Source: Halichondria panicea (taxonomy: Eukaryota > Porifera > Demospongiae > Suberitida > Halichondriidae). From it: a stretch of DNA of 64,000 nucleotides. The translations under genes and the position numbers were made by a program. Location of the stretch: positions 1,451,002 to 1,515,001 of the forward strand of contig NC_087393.1 in NCBI RefSeq assembly GCF_963675165.1, read 5' to 3'. Each line of letters begins with the position of its first letter. Within the stretch, counting starts at the first letter, position 1. Below are positions 21,569 through 34,473 of the stretch, piece after piece. The notes below the pieces were generated by a model. The model made no database searches and was not told where the DNA came from. It saw only the letters and a program-made list of their open reading frames with translations.

Positions 21569-22102
21569 TTGACAGCACCTTTATCACTGAGTTTATCCTC
21601 TTTTTGTATAGTGTTTGTCAATGAGTTGATATGCCAAAATGTCTTAGTTTATCATCTCGGACATTCTAGATTGATCTGTGAAGATGCAGCTCCAGACGAA
21701 CAAGATGAAAATGAAATATAAAATCAACAGCCCAATATTCTCAAGAATGAGGAAAATCACATGATAGATGAGGACGAAGCCGCTAATGAAGATCACATGA
21801 TTAACAATCGCGAAAAACCTCTATTACATGACAAGCCGGTTGTTCCGCTTGGTGGCTATATCCAACGAGAGAAAGTCAAGGTTGACTCAACAAACACGGA
21901 TGATAGTGCCACCTCCTCTCTTGACACTAACGAGTCTTTCAAATTTTCAGTAGTTTGTTCCAAGGGTGTAGACATTCATGGACAGAACACGTTTCAAATA
22001 GTATTAAATCCACCTTTCATTACTGTCAATACTCAATTGGGTGGAGAGTCGGAGGAGCCATTAAACATATTCCCTAATATTGAACTGGATGACTGTTACT
22101 AG
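21569..22102 (+). pseudogene. Truncated pseudogene of the membrane-protein family
   Basis: From GACAGCACC at 21569 the DNA matches the last third of the third exon of the gene at 23801 (from 24888). It encodes LVYHLGHSR, then an in-frame TAA at 21719-21721 where the intact copy reads a Leu codon, then HMIDEDEAANEDHMI, VPLGGYIQREKVKVDS, PPFITVNTQ and GGESEEPL, ending at a natural stop. Nothing upstream matches exons 1-2, so five or so membrane helices are missing. It is a 5'-truncated duplicate with a nonsense mutation. A short cytosolic peptide from an internal ATG at 21761 cannot be excluded. Confidence 0.8.
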
Positions 22103-22535
22103 ATCTTAAGATCACCATGACATTTTTGTCATCTCCTTCATTCTTTCAATTGCAATGTACACATGATGAGTTATGACCACCTTGTCGTGATGGCGTTGTT
22201 GGACATGATATGGATGCACATAAAAGAGGTGTACTACATACATGTCTTTTATGTTTAATTTCGTGTAGATCTCATGTATGTCTTCATAGATGCTTTTGTA
22301 GTGTGTGCCATCAAACTCTTCATGCAAAGCAATGTGGTCATAACTGCACACAACCACACATAGGCTGAGTCCAAGGTATCTATGGGACCGGGGCTGTAGC
22401 GCCCGGGTAGATGGGCGTGGCCCGCCTCCAAAAAGGGAGACGGGTTGCAGCCCTATCTAGTTCTTGCTGCAGAAAAACATGCAGCACCAATCAGATTGCA
22501 GAGATGACACACGGATGTCGTACCTCCTCTGGGTT
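22103..22535. other. Intergenic, no gene seen
   Basis: Continues past the pseudogene stop. It contains a GC-rich patch (GTAGCGCCCGGGTAGATGGGCG) near 22393-22415. No exon could be supported. Confidence 0.5.
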
Positions 22536-22612
22536 ATAGAGGGATAGGAAACGGTTGGTACCTCGAGTAACATCCGCGCTACGCTGCGGTTTAATCGAGG
22601 CCATCACAACAA
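22536..22612. mobile_element. End fragment of a TAGAGGGATAGG element
   Basis: TAGAGGGATAGGAAACGG followed by ~60 bp nearly identical to 50390-50466, the left end of the element in the cytohesin intron. The text stops matching where a poly-T tract begins. Matching text resumes at 23216 (CATGGACTAGG..., as at 50689). Confidence 0.75.
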
Positions 22613-23218
22613 CTATTTTTTTTTTTTTTTTTTTTTTTTTTGAAAGTTTTTTTTTTTTTTTTTTTTTTAACGGAAACCGGAAACCGGAAACGGAAATGAG
22701 AGGACAGGGTTAATGTAATGAAAAAACTAAAGTCATGTAAAAGTTAAACCATGTATTTATTCATTGAAGTTTAGTTCCGAGTTGGCCAGGTCCGCTGAGG
22801 GGTGATTCTGGGACCTGGCTGGCTGTCCACGACTGGAGCGGGATCCTCTGATGCACTGAATGGCAGAGCGTAGGAGAGAGAATGTAATTCTGCTCCTTAG
22901 CCAGGACAGTGTTCTACTGTAGCTTTCATTAGATTTGATTGCCAAGTTTGAGGCAAGCCTTTTGTAGAACACAGTGGCCTGGTTGGCCATACCACCTGTG
23001 GCTGACATCACCAAAGGAGTGAATGAGGCGTGTTCGATATCTCTGACGCGTTGTTCATATTGTCTTTTCTTTTCAAGTTCATGCTTCCTGTAGCAGTTGG
23101 TGTGTTGGTTTGATTTTGCATGGGGATTAAACACTCGTACATCTAGATATGTACGTTCAAAGCGCCCACCCCAGAAGCCATTACACGCAATGTCTAATCT
23201 GGCACCACGTGGCGGCAT
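22613..23218 (-). mobile_element. 5'-truncated retrotransposon with poly(A), RT-polyprotein C-terminus
   Basis: On the minus strand a 153-codon ORF (23218 to 22757) starts MPPRGARLDIACNGFWGG and includes YLDVRVFNPHA, YEQRVRDIEHASFTPLV, ATGGMANQATVFYKRLAS and LLRSAIQCIRGSRSS. I recognise this as the tail found after reverse transcriptase in many invertebrate retroelements; D-V-R-V may be part of a nuclease fold. About 90 bp after the stop come repeated CCGGAAA words and an A-rich tail of ~50 bp (22616-22668 as poly-T on plus). The reverse-transcriptase core is absent, as expected for a truncated insertion. Confidence 0.65.
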
Positions 23219-23800
23219 GGACTAGGGGTGTTATTATAATTGCTGAAAAAGAGATGATGTCTCGAGGAAACACAGCTTTGGGTACTACCTGGCAAAAATG
23301 TGCTTCAAGGCCATGCAAAGTCAATTTGTAGTTTCTCAGGCCCTCGCGCTTGGAAATTGTAAAAAAGTTAAATATCACATGACCTCAAATTAAAGGCACT
23401 AAAAGAAAAAGGATAAATTTGTATGGTTTGGTCATGAAATAATTATGACTAAAATTAATTAGTAAAAATTATGCACTTCCGCTTATTGAGAAAGTTAGGG
23501 GTGTGTTTTCAATTAAAAAATGAGTTAGCAGAACATGTACAGGGTATCTATGGATACCGGATACAGGCATAGGCACAGCTACTCATCTCAGTATAAAATC
23601 TCTGCAAACTTGAAGCTATGCCATACTACTTGCTTTTATTATCATTATTACAAAATAGCCTGAGAAACTACAAATTAACTTTAATTGCTTGGCCTAATCT
23701 ATGGTTTGACCAGTCTACTGTTCGCCTGCAACAGTGACGGCTTGCGAGTCTATAGTTCGCTGTGCTACCTCAGTCCTGCTATATAGCAGATCAACACCAC
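23219..23800. other. Intergenic with long inverted repeat
   Basis: After the element remnant, a 26-bp inverted repeat (AATTTGTAGTTTCTCAGG; 23318-23343 against 23657-23682, two mismatches) flanks ~310 bp of AT-rich DNA. The last 100 bp are the presumed promoter of the gene at 23801. Confidence 0.65.
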
Positions 23801-25433
23801 ATGGAGCGCCGAGAAGCCCAACTATTAACTACATTCAGGTTTGTTAATACAGGTATCTTTTATGTATGCTGCATTTTAATTTCGATGGTTTTACCACACA
23901 CACACTCTTTTGCCCTGACATTGGGATTGTGGTTAGATTAGTGATTGTTTATCTTGTTGTTTGTTTCCACAGTCGGTTTTCAGGGAGGTGGAGGGCCCAA
24001 GCAATGGTTCAGCTTGTGGCAATCCTGGCCCTAGTTGTACGAGTGATCCTAACTCTCAACACAGCTCTCAACAAGGAATGGAACATCGACCCGATTTCCT
24101 TGTTGAACGTCACTGTATGTCCTCAGATGCGCATCGAGCTACTGTCTATCAATGTCGTATTTCTTGGCCTTCTGCTTAGTGTTTCGTATACGGTATCCAT
24201 TGTAAACTGCTTGTACTGGCTTAGAATTGTACAACAGCATGTTCAAGAAAACATATTTCGAGTGAGAAAATTATGGTGTAATGGATCGAATATTCTCGTC
24301 CTAGGAGCAACATGTGTGTCCGTTATTGATGCATTCTGGTTTTTCTTGTTTGTGCGAGAAGTGTGGACCTACCGTTTCGATATGGCCTTTCAAATACTTC
24401 AGTTGGTACCGAGCTTGTTCGTCATCTTCGATACTATCTTCAATGGTAATTGCATGTATGTACTATAATAACGTAATAGTCCAGACAATGATATTCATCA
24501 ACCCCCCTCCCCTCTCGTGTGTGTTCAAAAGGTTGAATTAAAATTAATGCCCTTAATTAATAGTTGTTGTTTTACTGTCAATCTCAGGCAAGTAGAAAGA
24601 CATGTAGTTGCCTATCTAGGACACTGTTACGGGCATCGTTGTTAGTGTGCCTTAATTATGCCTGATTAAATTTGTGTACATACGATGTACATGCATGTTC
24701 ATAATGAATCTTTCACCTCTCTTTGCAAGGACTGCTGATATGTGCCATGTCAGTACTGGACGAAGATCAACAAGCAGCCATTCCCCGGGGCTATCAAACC
24801 GACATCAATGCTCACATGGGCTCAAACATTCTACTTGCGATGTACGCTGTAATGAACCTTTTAGTAGCCCGCAAGTGCCATGGCCCTGACAGCACCGTTA
24901 TCACTGAGTTTGTCCCTCTTTTTGTAGTGTTTGAGTTGATTTGCCGAAATTTTTTAGTTTATCATCTCAGACACTCTAGATCAGTGATACGTGGAGATGC
25001 AGCTCTAGAAAAACCACAAGAAAATGAACTCCTAAATACACAGCCCAATTTGTCTGATAATGATGATCACATGATAGATGAAGATGAAGCTGCTAATGAA
25101 GACCACATGATCGATTGCGAGGAACCTCGATTATATGACGAACCAGTTGTTACGCTTGGTGAGCAGAACAACTATATCCAACGAGACAAAGTCGAGGTTG
25201 ATTCAAACAATCTCCAATCATCTGATGATAGTGCCACCTCCTCTCTTAGCTCGTACACTGGATCAGCTAATGAATATTTTGGCTTCTCAGCAATTTGTTC
25301 TGAGGATGCACAAATCAATGTTCGAAGAATTCGCACGGTTGTAATAAATGCACCTTTCATTACTGTCAATACTCAGTGTGGTGGAGAGTCAGAAGAGCCA
25401 TTAAAACCATTCCATATTGAACTGGAGGACTGA
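23801..25433 (+). CDS. Multi-pass membrane protein, family copy B
   Basis: Exons 23801-23838, 23973-24445 and 24730-25433 total 1215 bp, 404 residues. The start reads MERREAQLL. Hydrophobic helices include LVAILALVVRVILTL, INVVFLGLLLSVSYTVSIV, ILVLGATCVSVIDAFWFFLF, ILQLVPSLFVIFDTIF and VPLFVVFELICR. The tail is acidic with a repeated DHMID motif (DDHMIDEDEAANEDHMID) and ends GGESEEPLKPFHIELED. Exon sizes and phases match the gene at 16959, though the sequences have diverged strongly. The tail is preserved in the pseudogene at 21569. The role is unknown; the acidic tail suggests a cytosolic interaction surface, which is inference. Confidence 0.82.
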
Positions 25434-26144
25434 TCTATACGTACCCTTTTGGTTTTAATTAAAACAATGACATAACATATCATCTGAAAGTCTCATCAAT
25501 GTTGTTGCTTAATGTTCTTCATTGTATAATAGCACAATGTCATAATTACATGTGTACATGTATGTTTACATGCATTTGTTTTCCATCAATGTCCTTCATT
25601 CTGTATGCACAATGTTAATTAATGATGATCTCATTCTCAATGTAACCTCAATTCTGTCATACCACACATGGGTACGTCCATTATAGTAACTATCAGCAAA
25701 TTAAGCATGTCACCACTCATTGTAATTGCAACAAATTATCGTATAGCTGGAGGTTTTCAAGGATTGACCCAGAAACACGAAAATTTAGTTAAACTTCTCT
25801 ACTGTAGGGGTGTGGTCATTTGAACCTCTACCCTCAAATAAAATCCTCAAAATGTTTAGTTTGGGCAATCTGCGATAATGTAGTGCTTCGAAAATAACCC
25901 GCTATATGCGCGGTACGAGATGGTTGCATATAGTGATATTATAATTATACATGCATGACCATGATGAAAGCGTAGTAATGAGTATATACAGTGAGAAACA
26001 TTATATTTTAGAGATATTGGACAATTAACATGCATATGCACAAACTTCGAGCTACAGTACACATGTAAGCAGCATAATCGGATGTAGAAAATCCGCTAAT
26101 GATACTACATATAGGAAACACAGTCTATCAGTTTTGTTCACAAA
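25434..26144. other. Convergent intergenic gap
   Basis: The tails of the membrane gene and aconitase meet here. 25795-25915 is a partial MITE (GTCATTTGAACCTCTACCCTC ... ATAACCCGCTATATGCGCGGTA) like that near 7735. Nothing else is seen. Confidence 0.6.
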
Positions 26145-29100
26145 TTAAGACTTGAGGACCTCCGCCATTTTGTTCAGCGCACTACCCGCCTTGTACCACC
26201 CTATTTGTGCCTGGTTCATAGTGTGCTGGAGTTGGATCTCATCGCTGCTCCCGTCCAAGTGTTTCAGAACACACCTCACCGGCTTTGTGTGTGTGGGGGG
26301 GGGATGAGAAAAAAATTAGAATTACAAACAATACCTAAAGCTAATTGTGTACAGAACCTACATGTACGTGAGTACGAAAAGCTAGCCTCTACAATCAAGA
26401 AAAACCATCTACATGTATCCGGCAATGAGCTGTGTTATTAAGTATGAGTGTGTATACCCTCGATTCCAGGCAGAATAAAATACGGCCTGGAATCGAGGCT
26501 ATGGAGTGAGTAGTAATGGTTGTTTAATTGTCATCCCATCTCTTATACAAGTGACTTAGTTGTGTACATGAGCTTACCTTTCCTGGTGCCAGCTCTGCCA
26601 GTCCCAAGAGAGACACTCGATCGGTTGGTTGAACCTTGTCATAGTCACTAGGGTCAGAGAAGGTGAAGGGAAGCATTCCCTGCTTCTTCAGGTTGGTCTC
26701 TGCATAAGAGCACAGTAAAAAACGGTGATAAAGAGCTTTTAGCTTCCCATTCCTAGCTACTATAAGGCTTTGGAACCTAGATAAGGATGAATTTCATGCA
26801 TGTACATGTATGCACAGTGAAGCTAAAGTCTACATGGACAATATCACCCTGAGGGACGTGTTCCCCCCCTGAATACATAATCATCAGGGAACTATGATAT
26901 TCCCTTTGTTTTATTTCCACATCCTCAACTTTTGACTGCTACAATATTAAACATAATTATCATCACCTAACCACTTCCTTCTTTTGTACATTTTCTTAGC
27001 CCCAAGATGGAGAGCTTTCACGCCCCCCCCCCCCCCCCCCCCAAAACAGTGAAGCAAAGCAACTATTATGTGACTATAATATGCTGTGGTGTACTGTAAT
27101 TAGTGATTAAGCACAGGCAAACAAACTTGGGCACTTAATCACCCCACACACATTGTACCATGAATCCGAGCAAAGCTCTTGACGATGATGGCCCTTCCCC
27201 CGAGGTGCCGTGGCTCCAGAGCAGCGTGTTCTCTACTGCTGCCCTCCCCGTAGTTGGCATCACCAATGACCACCCACGGAGCTCCTTGAGACTTTATATG
27301 TGTGTGTGGGTGGGGGGGGGGAGAAGGTTAAAAAACTGTGAAACATACTCTGTAGTACTGTGTCATAAACAGGTAACAGTTGAACCTCTGGTACATGTAA
27401 AGGAGCACCCAAGAACAGGCACTGTATTACACACCTCTCTACAAAGGACAGTTCTTACCGAACCTTCAAATAAAGTACAACCTCCCTATAGAGCACAAAT
27501 CAAATGCTCAATGGTACAGTACCTCTAAATTCAACATCAATTCAACATGTACGTACGTGACTATAAAATGAATTACGTACATTTGCACTGTCAAACACAG
27601 ACACTCTGAAGCTACCGTTTACCTTGTAGTATCTGGCAGTGTCTGGCACTCCTCCGAACTCTCCAGTGAGCTGGTTCTTGACGTTGTTCAGATCCTTGTT
27701 CTCAGCATTCGTGGCACTAAAGAACAACACAAGGATAAGCAACGTGTGTGAGCACTGATACATTGAGAACTGAGTATGATGTAGACAATTTCTCTAGCAG
27801 CCAAAAACAAACAGCCAAACACATACAGATTTAATTAGAGGCAGTGAGAAAATTAAACTGTACAGCGCTGATTTTCTATCTGTCATGTATGTACAGATTA
27901 ATCAAAGGGTTAAAGATACGGTATCCACTTACGTGATGAACATGTTATTGGAGATGTTGTCCAGGTGACCTCTGTACTTGAGCCATGGCCCGGCGGCACT
28001 GATGTGATCCGTTGTGCACTTACCATGGACTTTTATAAGAACGAGGGCATCCTCCAAATCTTTACCATCCCACCGATGAAATGGGGTCAACAATTCGAGA
28101 CGATTACTACAGAAGGGGACAATATATGCCAAATTGTACAGTGCCAGTATGTGTGCTATAGCTAGTACCAGGAGCACATTACAGAAGGAGCGTCTTACCT
28201 CGGGAATCGCATCTCGTGGAAGTTTGCAAAGCATGACCTTATTTGCAAAACCACTAAGTGGGTCTGCGGGCGAGTGCTAATTGAGCTGACGGTGCACTTT
28301 TACCAAGCATAGGTCAATAAAAGTGAAAAGCTACAGCTAGCTAGCTAGCTATAGGCCTGGTAGTAAGCTCTCTCTCTAAGAACCCCAGTAAGACTCCCTA
28401 CTGCAAAAACAAAACGCCTAGTATGTGTTAGTCTAAGTCTAGCAAACTTACTCTGTACAAAGTGACTGGATATGCTCCTATTTTAGAACTTTCTGTACCT
28501 CACCGATGACAGTCTCTTCCATGATGTATACCAACATCCATCAAAGATCTAGCTATTCATTTTAGCTCTTTCTGGCTCAACCTAGCTCTCCTGCTGCTGC
28601 ACTACATACAAAATCCGTTTATAATGATATTCACAGGCTGACCGCAGTCCGTAATTTATGTACACAGTACTTACACACTTTTCTTATAAGGCAATGCGGC
28701 GTTTAGGAAAGCACACGAGATGTGATTTCCGAACCCATGCACAGTTAGACGCTCCTTCTGTAATGTGCTCCTGCTAGTACATGTACATAAAGAGTACAGT
28801 ACATGAAGTAGTTAAAGTGTGTGTATAATGTGATGCTAATTAGTAATACATTTTGTACAATTGATCATGCAAAACAGCGCCTAAAAGATTGAGGTTTAAA
28901 TTTTACACTGGATAGCCTCACCTGTTAGGGTCCACCTGGACACTAATATCAGAGCCGTCTACTGGGGGCTCCTGGTATGTGTCTTGTCCTGGGTCAAACC
29001 CCTACGCATGTATGTGAAACCTAGCTTGATGCATCATTGTGTGCATGGCAACGTCTCCACTAGTAGAGTGTACAAGTACATGCGTCTGGTCAATACTCCC

Positions 29101-29765
29101 AGGTCAAATGTTAACACCAGTATGCAAACGTACTAACATGTACCGGCTAGCTTATTGTGTCAACAGTGAGTAGTCAAACTACACACAGAAAGAGCTAGCC
29201 ATCCAACACTGACAATAACACTAGACTCCATCCACAGGCTCTATATACACCACAGCAGCTCACATTTTCTGGAAGCTCATCTCCATCAGGGCATTCCAGT
29301 TTGAAGGAGGTACCGTCAGAGCCAGTTAGGGAGTCAGTCAAGGGGTTGAAGTCCAGTCGACCAGCCAAGGCCAGGGCGGTCACAATCTATATGTACACGT
29401 GCAATGGCATGCAGTCAGATTGTATATATGCAATGGTTAATTTGAAGCATGTGTTTGCTATTTCTATAAATTTGCAAGTTATATGTAGTATACTTCACTC
29501 AAATGGTCGGTTCAAGAATGTGCTCTGTAAATCAAAAGCACGCTGTGTGCAGGTTCAATGTAAATAGCTGCTAGACTTACTTCAGGTGAGGCCACGAATG
29601 CGTGTGTTTCAGGGTTGGCATCGTTCCTTCCAGTGAAGTTCCTATTGTAGCTGGTGACTATGGTGTTCTTATCTCCCTTCTTGGTGTCCTGTCTGTTCCA
29701 CTGACCAATACACGGGCCACAAGCATTGGCCAGCACCACTCCTCCAATGTCCATAAGCGGTTTGT

Positions 29766-29855
<90 letters not shown>

Positions 29856-32800
29856 TGTGTGTGTGTGCGTGCGTGCGTGTGGGGGGGGGGGTGGGTGGGA
29901 AGGAGTGTTTGATGGCCAGTATTTACATAAGTGGCTGAGCTTGTGCAAAGATGCTATACATGCTACAGCGAAACTGACATGGCTTATAGTCATAACACAC
30001 GGGGCTGTAGTGTAGTATTGATGCTAACACAGGTGTCTATACGGAGGCTTTGGGGCTGGGTTATAATTATAAAGGATTTAAGTTGACCACAATAATAGAC
30101 AGGTTTCCCTGCATTACTATCTTCAGAGTACATGTACATGTACAGTCATGTGTTTTGCAGTAAGGGTTAGAGTACACAACACACCATTCCATCTCTCTCA
30201 ATGGTGGCCCTGATCTGCTCTGACCCAGGGGTCACGGTGAAGGCTGACCTGCAGTGCACAGTTGCAATGATCATTATTATTATGTGCAATGAGCATACAC
30301 ACATGGAATTTTTAGCAAAAGTTAGAATCTCACTTTGCTTTAAGGCCATGTTTCAGAGCTTGTTTGGCAATGCTGGCCGAACGACCCATGTCCTCATAAG
30401 AACTGTTGGTGCAACTGCCAATAAGAGCTGGAGAGAGGTGAGGGGAGGGGTGGTGTACGTGCTAATAAAACTATAATATATTACGTAGAATACACAGCGG
30501 AGCCAATACTGATGTAGCTACATGTAACTACTTGTGCAGAAACAGTCTTGCATACATGTATACAAGAAAAGGGTTGTTATAAAGGATATATGCTGACAGT
30601 ACAATACATGTAACTGACCGACTTTGATGTCCATGGGCCATCCTTTCTCCTGAGCATTCTTGCCTAGTTGTGAGATGGGGTTGGCCAGGTCAGGGGTGAA
30701 CGGACCATTGACCAGCGGCTCAAGCTGGAGGAGCAGAACACAGAGACTGAACATACACCTACATGTAACAACACTAGTGTATAGTCTCACAGAACTTACA
30801 GGCAAGCACCTCATCAAGTACCTCATTGAATACTGTATTCAACCAATTTTCTCAGTACATTCCTGAGGGTTTTAGCTTTTAGCTTTGTTCAAGGTTCACG
30901 TACACGTACGTAGTGTACACAAAGATAGGTAAAAAGTGGACTCTAACCTCATCAAGGTTGATCTCCACCAGTTGGTCGTACTGAGCACCCTCATCCGGAA
31001 CTAGGATGTTGGCATTGCGATCAGCCAGCTCAGCAATTGCTACAGGGAACACAAAATTGCTAGAATCAAAATGTGAGAGATGTATAGTGTACAAAAACTA
31101 TCCACAGAGGATCATACATGTCACTGTACCTCCTCTTCCGGTGGCTTTGAGATAGGAGCTCATGCGATGGTTGTAGGGGAACAGTGACGTGGTGGCCCCG
31201 ACCTCTGCACCCATGTTACAGATGGTGGCCATCCCTGAGAGAGAGGAGACAGAATAATTACAGAGTGTACAGTAAGTGATGTATACAATACTTCAAGAGT
31301 GAGCAGAATCCCTGGCACAAATACAGTCAAGTGTGTAAAGTCCAGAGCCACAATGGTCTGCATGTACATGTACCTGGTACACTGTATATACGGGTGTGAA
31401 TTAAGGTATGTATGTAGAGTCACGAATACACAGCACACATACATGTATATCATTGGCCCTTCACTCTAATACCAGCACTTGCAATGCTATTGTACAGTTA
31501 CCGCAACTAGCATAAAACACTGACAATCGTGTTGTGCTAGCTGGTACACTGTACAAGTATGTACACTACAACAGGATAGTAAGTCTATCTAAATAACTTG
31601 TCACTCAACGTTGGATTCAAATTCAGCGAGCAGCTACAAACACCACCCACCAGTGCAAGAGATGGACTCTGTTCCTGGTCCGTGGTACTCGATGATGGCC
31701 CCAGTGCCACCGGCCACCGTCAAAACATCAGCAACCTTGAGTATCACATCTTTGGGGGCCGTCCACCCTCGTAGCTGACCTGTGAGCTTCACACCAATCA
31801 CCTTGGGGCACTTGAGCTCCCACGGCAGACCGGCCATCACATCCACTGCATCAGCCCCGCCCACTCCTATGAGCACACCCCCAAGACCACCTGAGAGTGT
31901 GTGGGAGTGGGGGATAATGTGATTAACCTCAGAAGGCGATACATGTAATGTATGCTCACCAAACTCTACAAGTATTTCTCTCTACAAATGACAAATACCA
32001 GGAATTTACTGCCCCCTAAGTCGGAGATTTCTCTGACCACTGTACCATGAAGTATACAATGTAGAATGAGTGGTTTCATAGCTTCACAGCCCTCCATGTG
32101 TGTGTGTGCGTGCGTGCGTGTATACGAAGCTTACCTCCATTGGGTGTGTGACTGTCAGTGCCGATCAACATCAGCCCAGGGTAGGCATAGTTCTCTAGAA
32201 TGATCTGTGTACAAACAGAGCAATACAATACACACCCTGAATACTAACAGAAAGCAAGGACTGATGACTGATGACACATGCAGACACATGCAATCTACCC
32301 AATTATATCCAATATAGGCACTAGCTAAATAGAATGGCGCTCACTTAATTTGTGAAGACCAAACTAGTTGAAAACTGGTCACTATATCCAGCTGGCCGAG
32401 TGTTAGTATTATTATAGTTACAGTAGCTCACCTGATGAATAATTCCACTGCCTGGTTTCCAGAAGCCTAGTCCATATTTAGCAGCAGAAGTGGCCAGAAA
32501 GTCGTACACTTCTTTGTTGAGTTGTTTGGCTGTCTCAAGATCCTGCTCTGCCCCCAACTGAGCCTCGATGAGATGGTCACAGTGAATGGTGGATGGGACG
32601 GCCACCTTGGGCAGGCCACTGCTGATGAACTGGAGCATGGCCATCTAAGGAGTGTGTGTGTGTGTGGTGGGTGGTTAGGTGGGTTATAGCTTAAGCAATG
32701 CATGATGGATAGAGCACGGATGTAGAAGCCTATAGCCATGTACATGTACTAGCTGGTACATGTATACAATCACTCAACCTCACAGCTCTGTGAATCGATA

Positions 32801-34025
32801 ACTCTACAACTCATTATTAGCTATATACGTACATACATACAATGTCATGCACATGTACAACCCTCTAGTCAGAGCAACTATCAATACAGTATGTACAATG
32901 TACCTGTGCAGTGGCGTCCTGCATGGCCACCCTGTCTGGCCTGAGGTTGAGGTAAGACTCTCCCCTCACTAGGTCCTGAGTCTTGGGGCTGTCCAGGTGA
33001 CCGTACACTATCTTCTCGGACAATGTCAGTGGCTGCTGGAGTCTGGGGCGTAGAGGGGGGGGGGGGGTAAGAGGGGGTAAGGTAAAGGGAGGCTAAGCAT
33101 GTGGAATCTGCATGTACATGGAGAAATATAATTATATACACTTCGAGAGATTTTTACACGTTAAGTCTAGCAACATGTATATATGAAGGGATGACAGACC
33201 TTAACATAACTACAAATGTACATGTATGATAATGTATGTACTGTATAAGTACTGTACATGGCTAACCCTACAGTCATTATGAATAATTCCCATCACCAAA
33301 TGCAACTTATGCAAGTCCAGTAGACAATAGGCAGCTAGCCTCGAATACAAGAGGCCAGGATTTGAGGCTACATGTAACTCAACCAAATAACACATTTGCA
33401 ATACAGAAACAAATTTCCAAATAATAAGTCAAAATTGAGTGAGAGACCCATTCCATCATTTTCTTATGCAACACAATGTAGACACAATGAATACACAATT
33501 TTTAATGACGAAAGCCAACCATACCAATAATGAATGCTGATGCAATGTAAGCAAAACAAGTTCCCCAGAAAGTTACGGAATGGGGAAAACATGATGCAAT
33601 GACATACCTGTCCTTGACAATGGCCACATTTTCAGCCATCTTCCCATAGTCCAAGTACCTGTCCTGGTCAAACTTGCTGATGGTAACCTGTACAGGGGTA
33701 CAAGGAGTAAAAATTTATTGCGATAAATAAATGACATACATACATACATAGTGATACAGTATTTAGCTAGTACTTCGTACTTCACACTGCTTCCTTTCAT
33801 CAGAATCTATAGCTTGCTGTTCTGAAATTGCAACTAACCCTCACACATCAAACCGTTCTAGTTGAATGATCCCTCACCTTTTGCCAAACACTGGAGGATG
33901 TCGAGATCCATCTCTGTGTGTTTCCAAGTAACGCTTTGCCACCAGAAAAGTTCTGAAAATCAGAAAAATGATAAGAACTAAACTATGACAAGTTTTCAGA
34001 CCTTTGAGAGTACTTTCCACATCAT
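26145..34025 (-). CDS. ACO2: Aconitate hydratase, mitochondrial
   Basis: Interconverts citrate and isocitrate in the TCA cycle using a [4Fe-4S] cluster. Twenty exons, 5' to 3': 34002-34025, 33878-33952, 33608-33687, 32904-33042, 32432-32644, 32135-32204, 31651-31890, 31130-31234, 30948-31039, 30619-30724, 30334-30427, 30185-30248, 29581-29766, 29264-29386, 28922-29001, 27933-28106, 27623-27716, 27159-27291, 26578-26699, 26145-26282. Total 2352 bp, 783 residues, against 780 in human. Residues 1-33 ([17 protein letters not shown]) form a mitochondrial presequence. Cluster cysteines are in GSCTNSS and [11 protein letters not shown]; other motifs are [26 protein letters not shown] and [18 protein letters not shown]. 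The first donor (AAG|GTCTGA) is weak but the frame holds throughout. Confidence 0.95.
26458..26498. repeat. Short palindromic repeat
   Basis: CCTCGATTCCAGGC pairs with GCCTGGAATCGAGG (14 bp, perfect) around a 13-base AT-rich spacer, in the last aconitase intron. Similar CCTCGAATAC palindromes occur at 19096 and 33336. Confidence 0.85.
29769..29880. repeat. (GT)n microsatellite
   Basis: About 110 bp of GT repeat, followed by a run of G, next to the acceptor of aconitase exon 13, which on the minus strand follows the CA tract directly. Confidence 0.95.
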
Positions 34026-34473
34026 CTTTCAACACTTGAGTCTCGTTTGTGTGCCTGTTCAAATGGCACTACCACTTTCAAATGTATGACCTTTGTAGGA
34101 TCAGGAAATAGGTTAAGGTCGTCTTATAGAAGCTCCAAATTTCATCATCCCCGCTATTAAAATTCCTTTTGCTGAGAGGACCCCACCTAATAATATTTAT
34201 AGCAGCAAGTTTTATGATAGCATGCATGCAGCTGACTGTACTGTTCTATAAAAGTCTAGTCATAGAAAAAGTGGTCTCTAAGCTATAGTGTTCTAAGGTA
34301 AGTAGATCAACTTAGGCTGCCTAAATCAATGTTGTGTTATAATTATGCTAGGTAGATCTATCTAGATTGCATGCTAGTAGATCTGGTCGATCTAGCTCCA
34401 AGTGACATAACATACATGTAGCTATCTAGGACATATACTAATGGTGGTCTGTATCATATGCAGGTTGCACACC
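34026..34473. promoter_or_regulatory. Divergent promoter region, aconitase/PLC
   Basis: 448 bp between the two starts. It is rich in AGATCTA words (near 34354-34395), with no TATA box obvious. Shared regulation is inferred from the geometry only. Confidence 0.4.
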
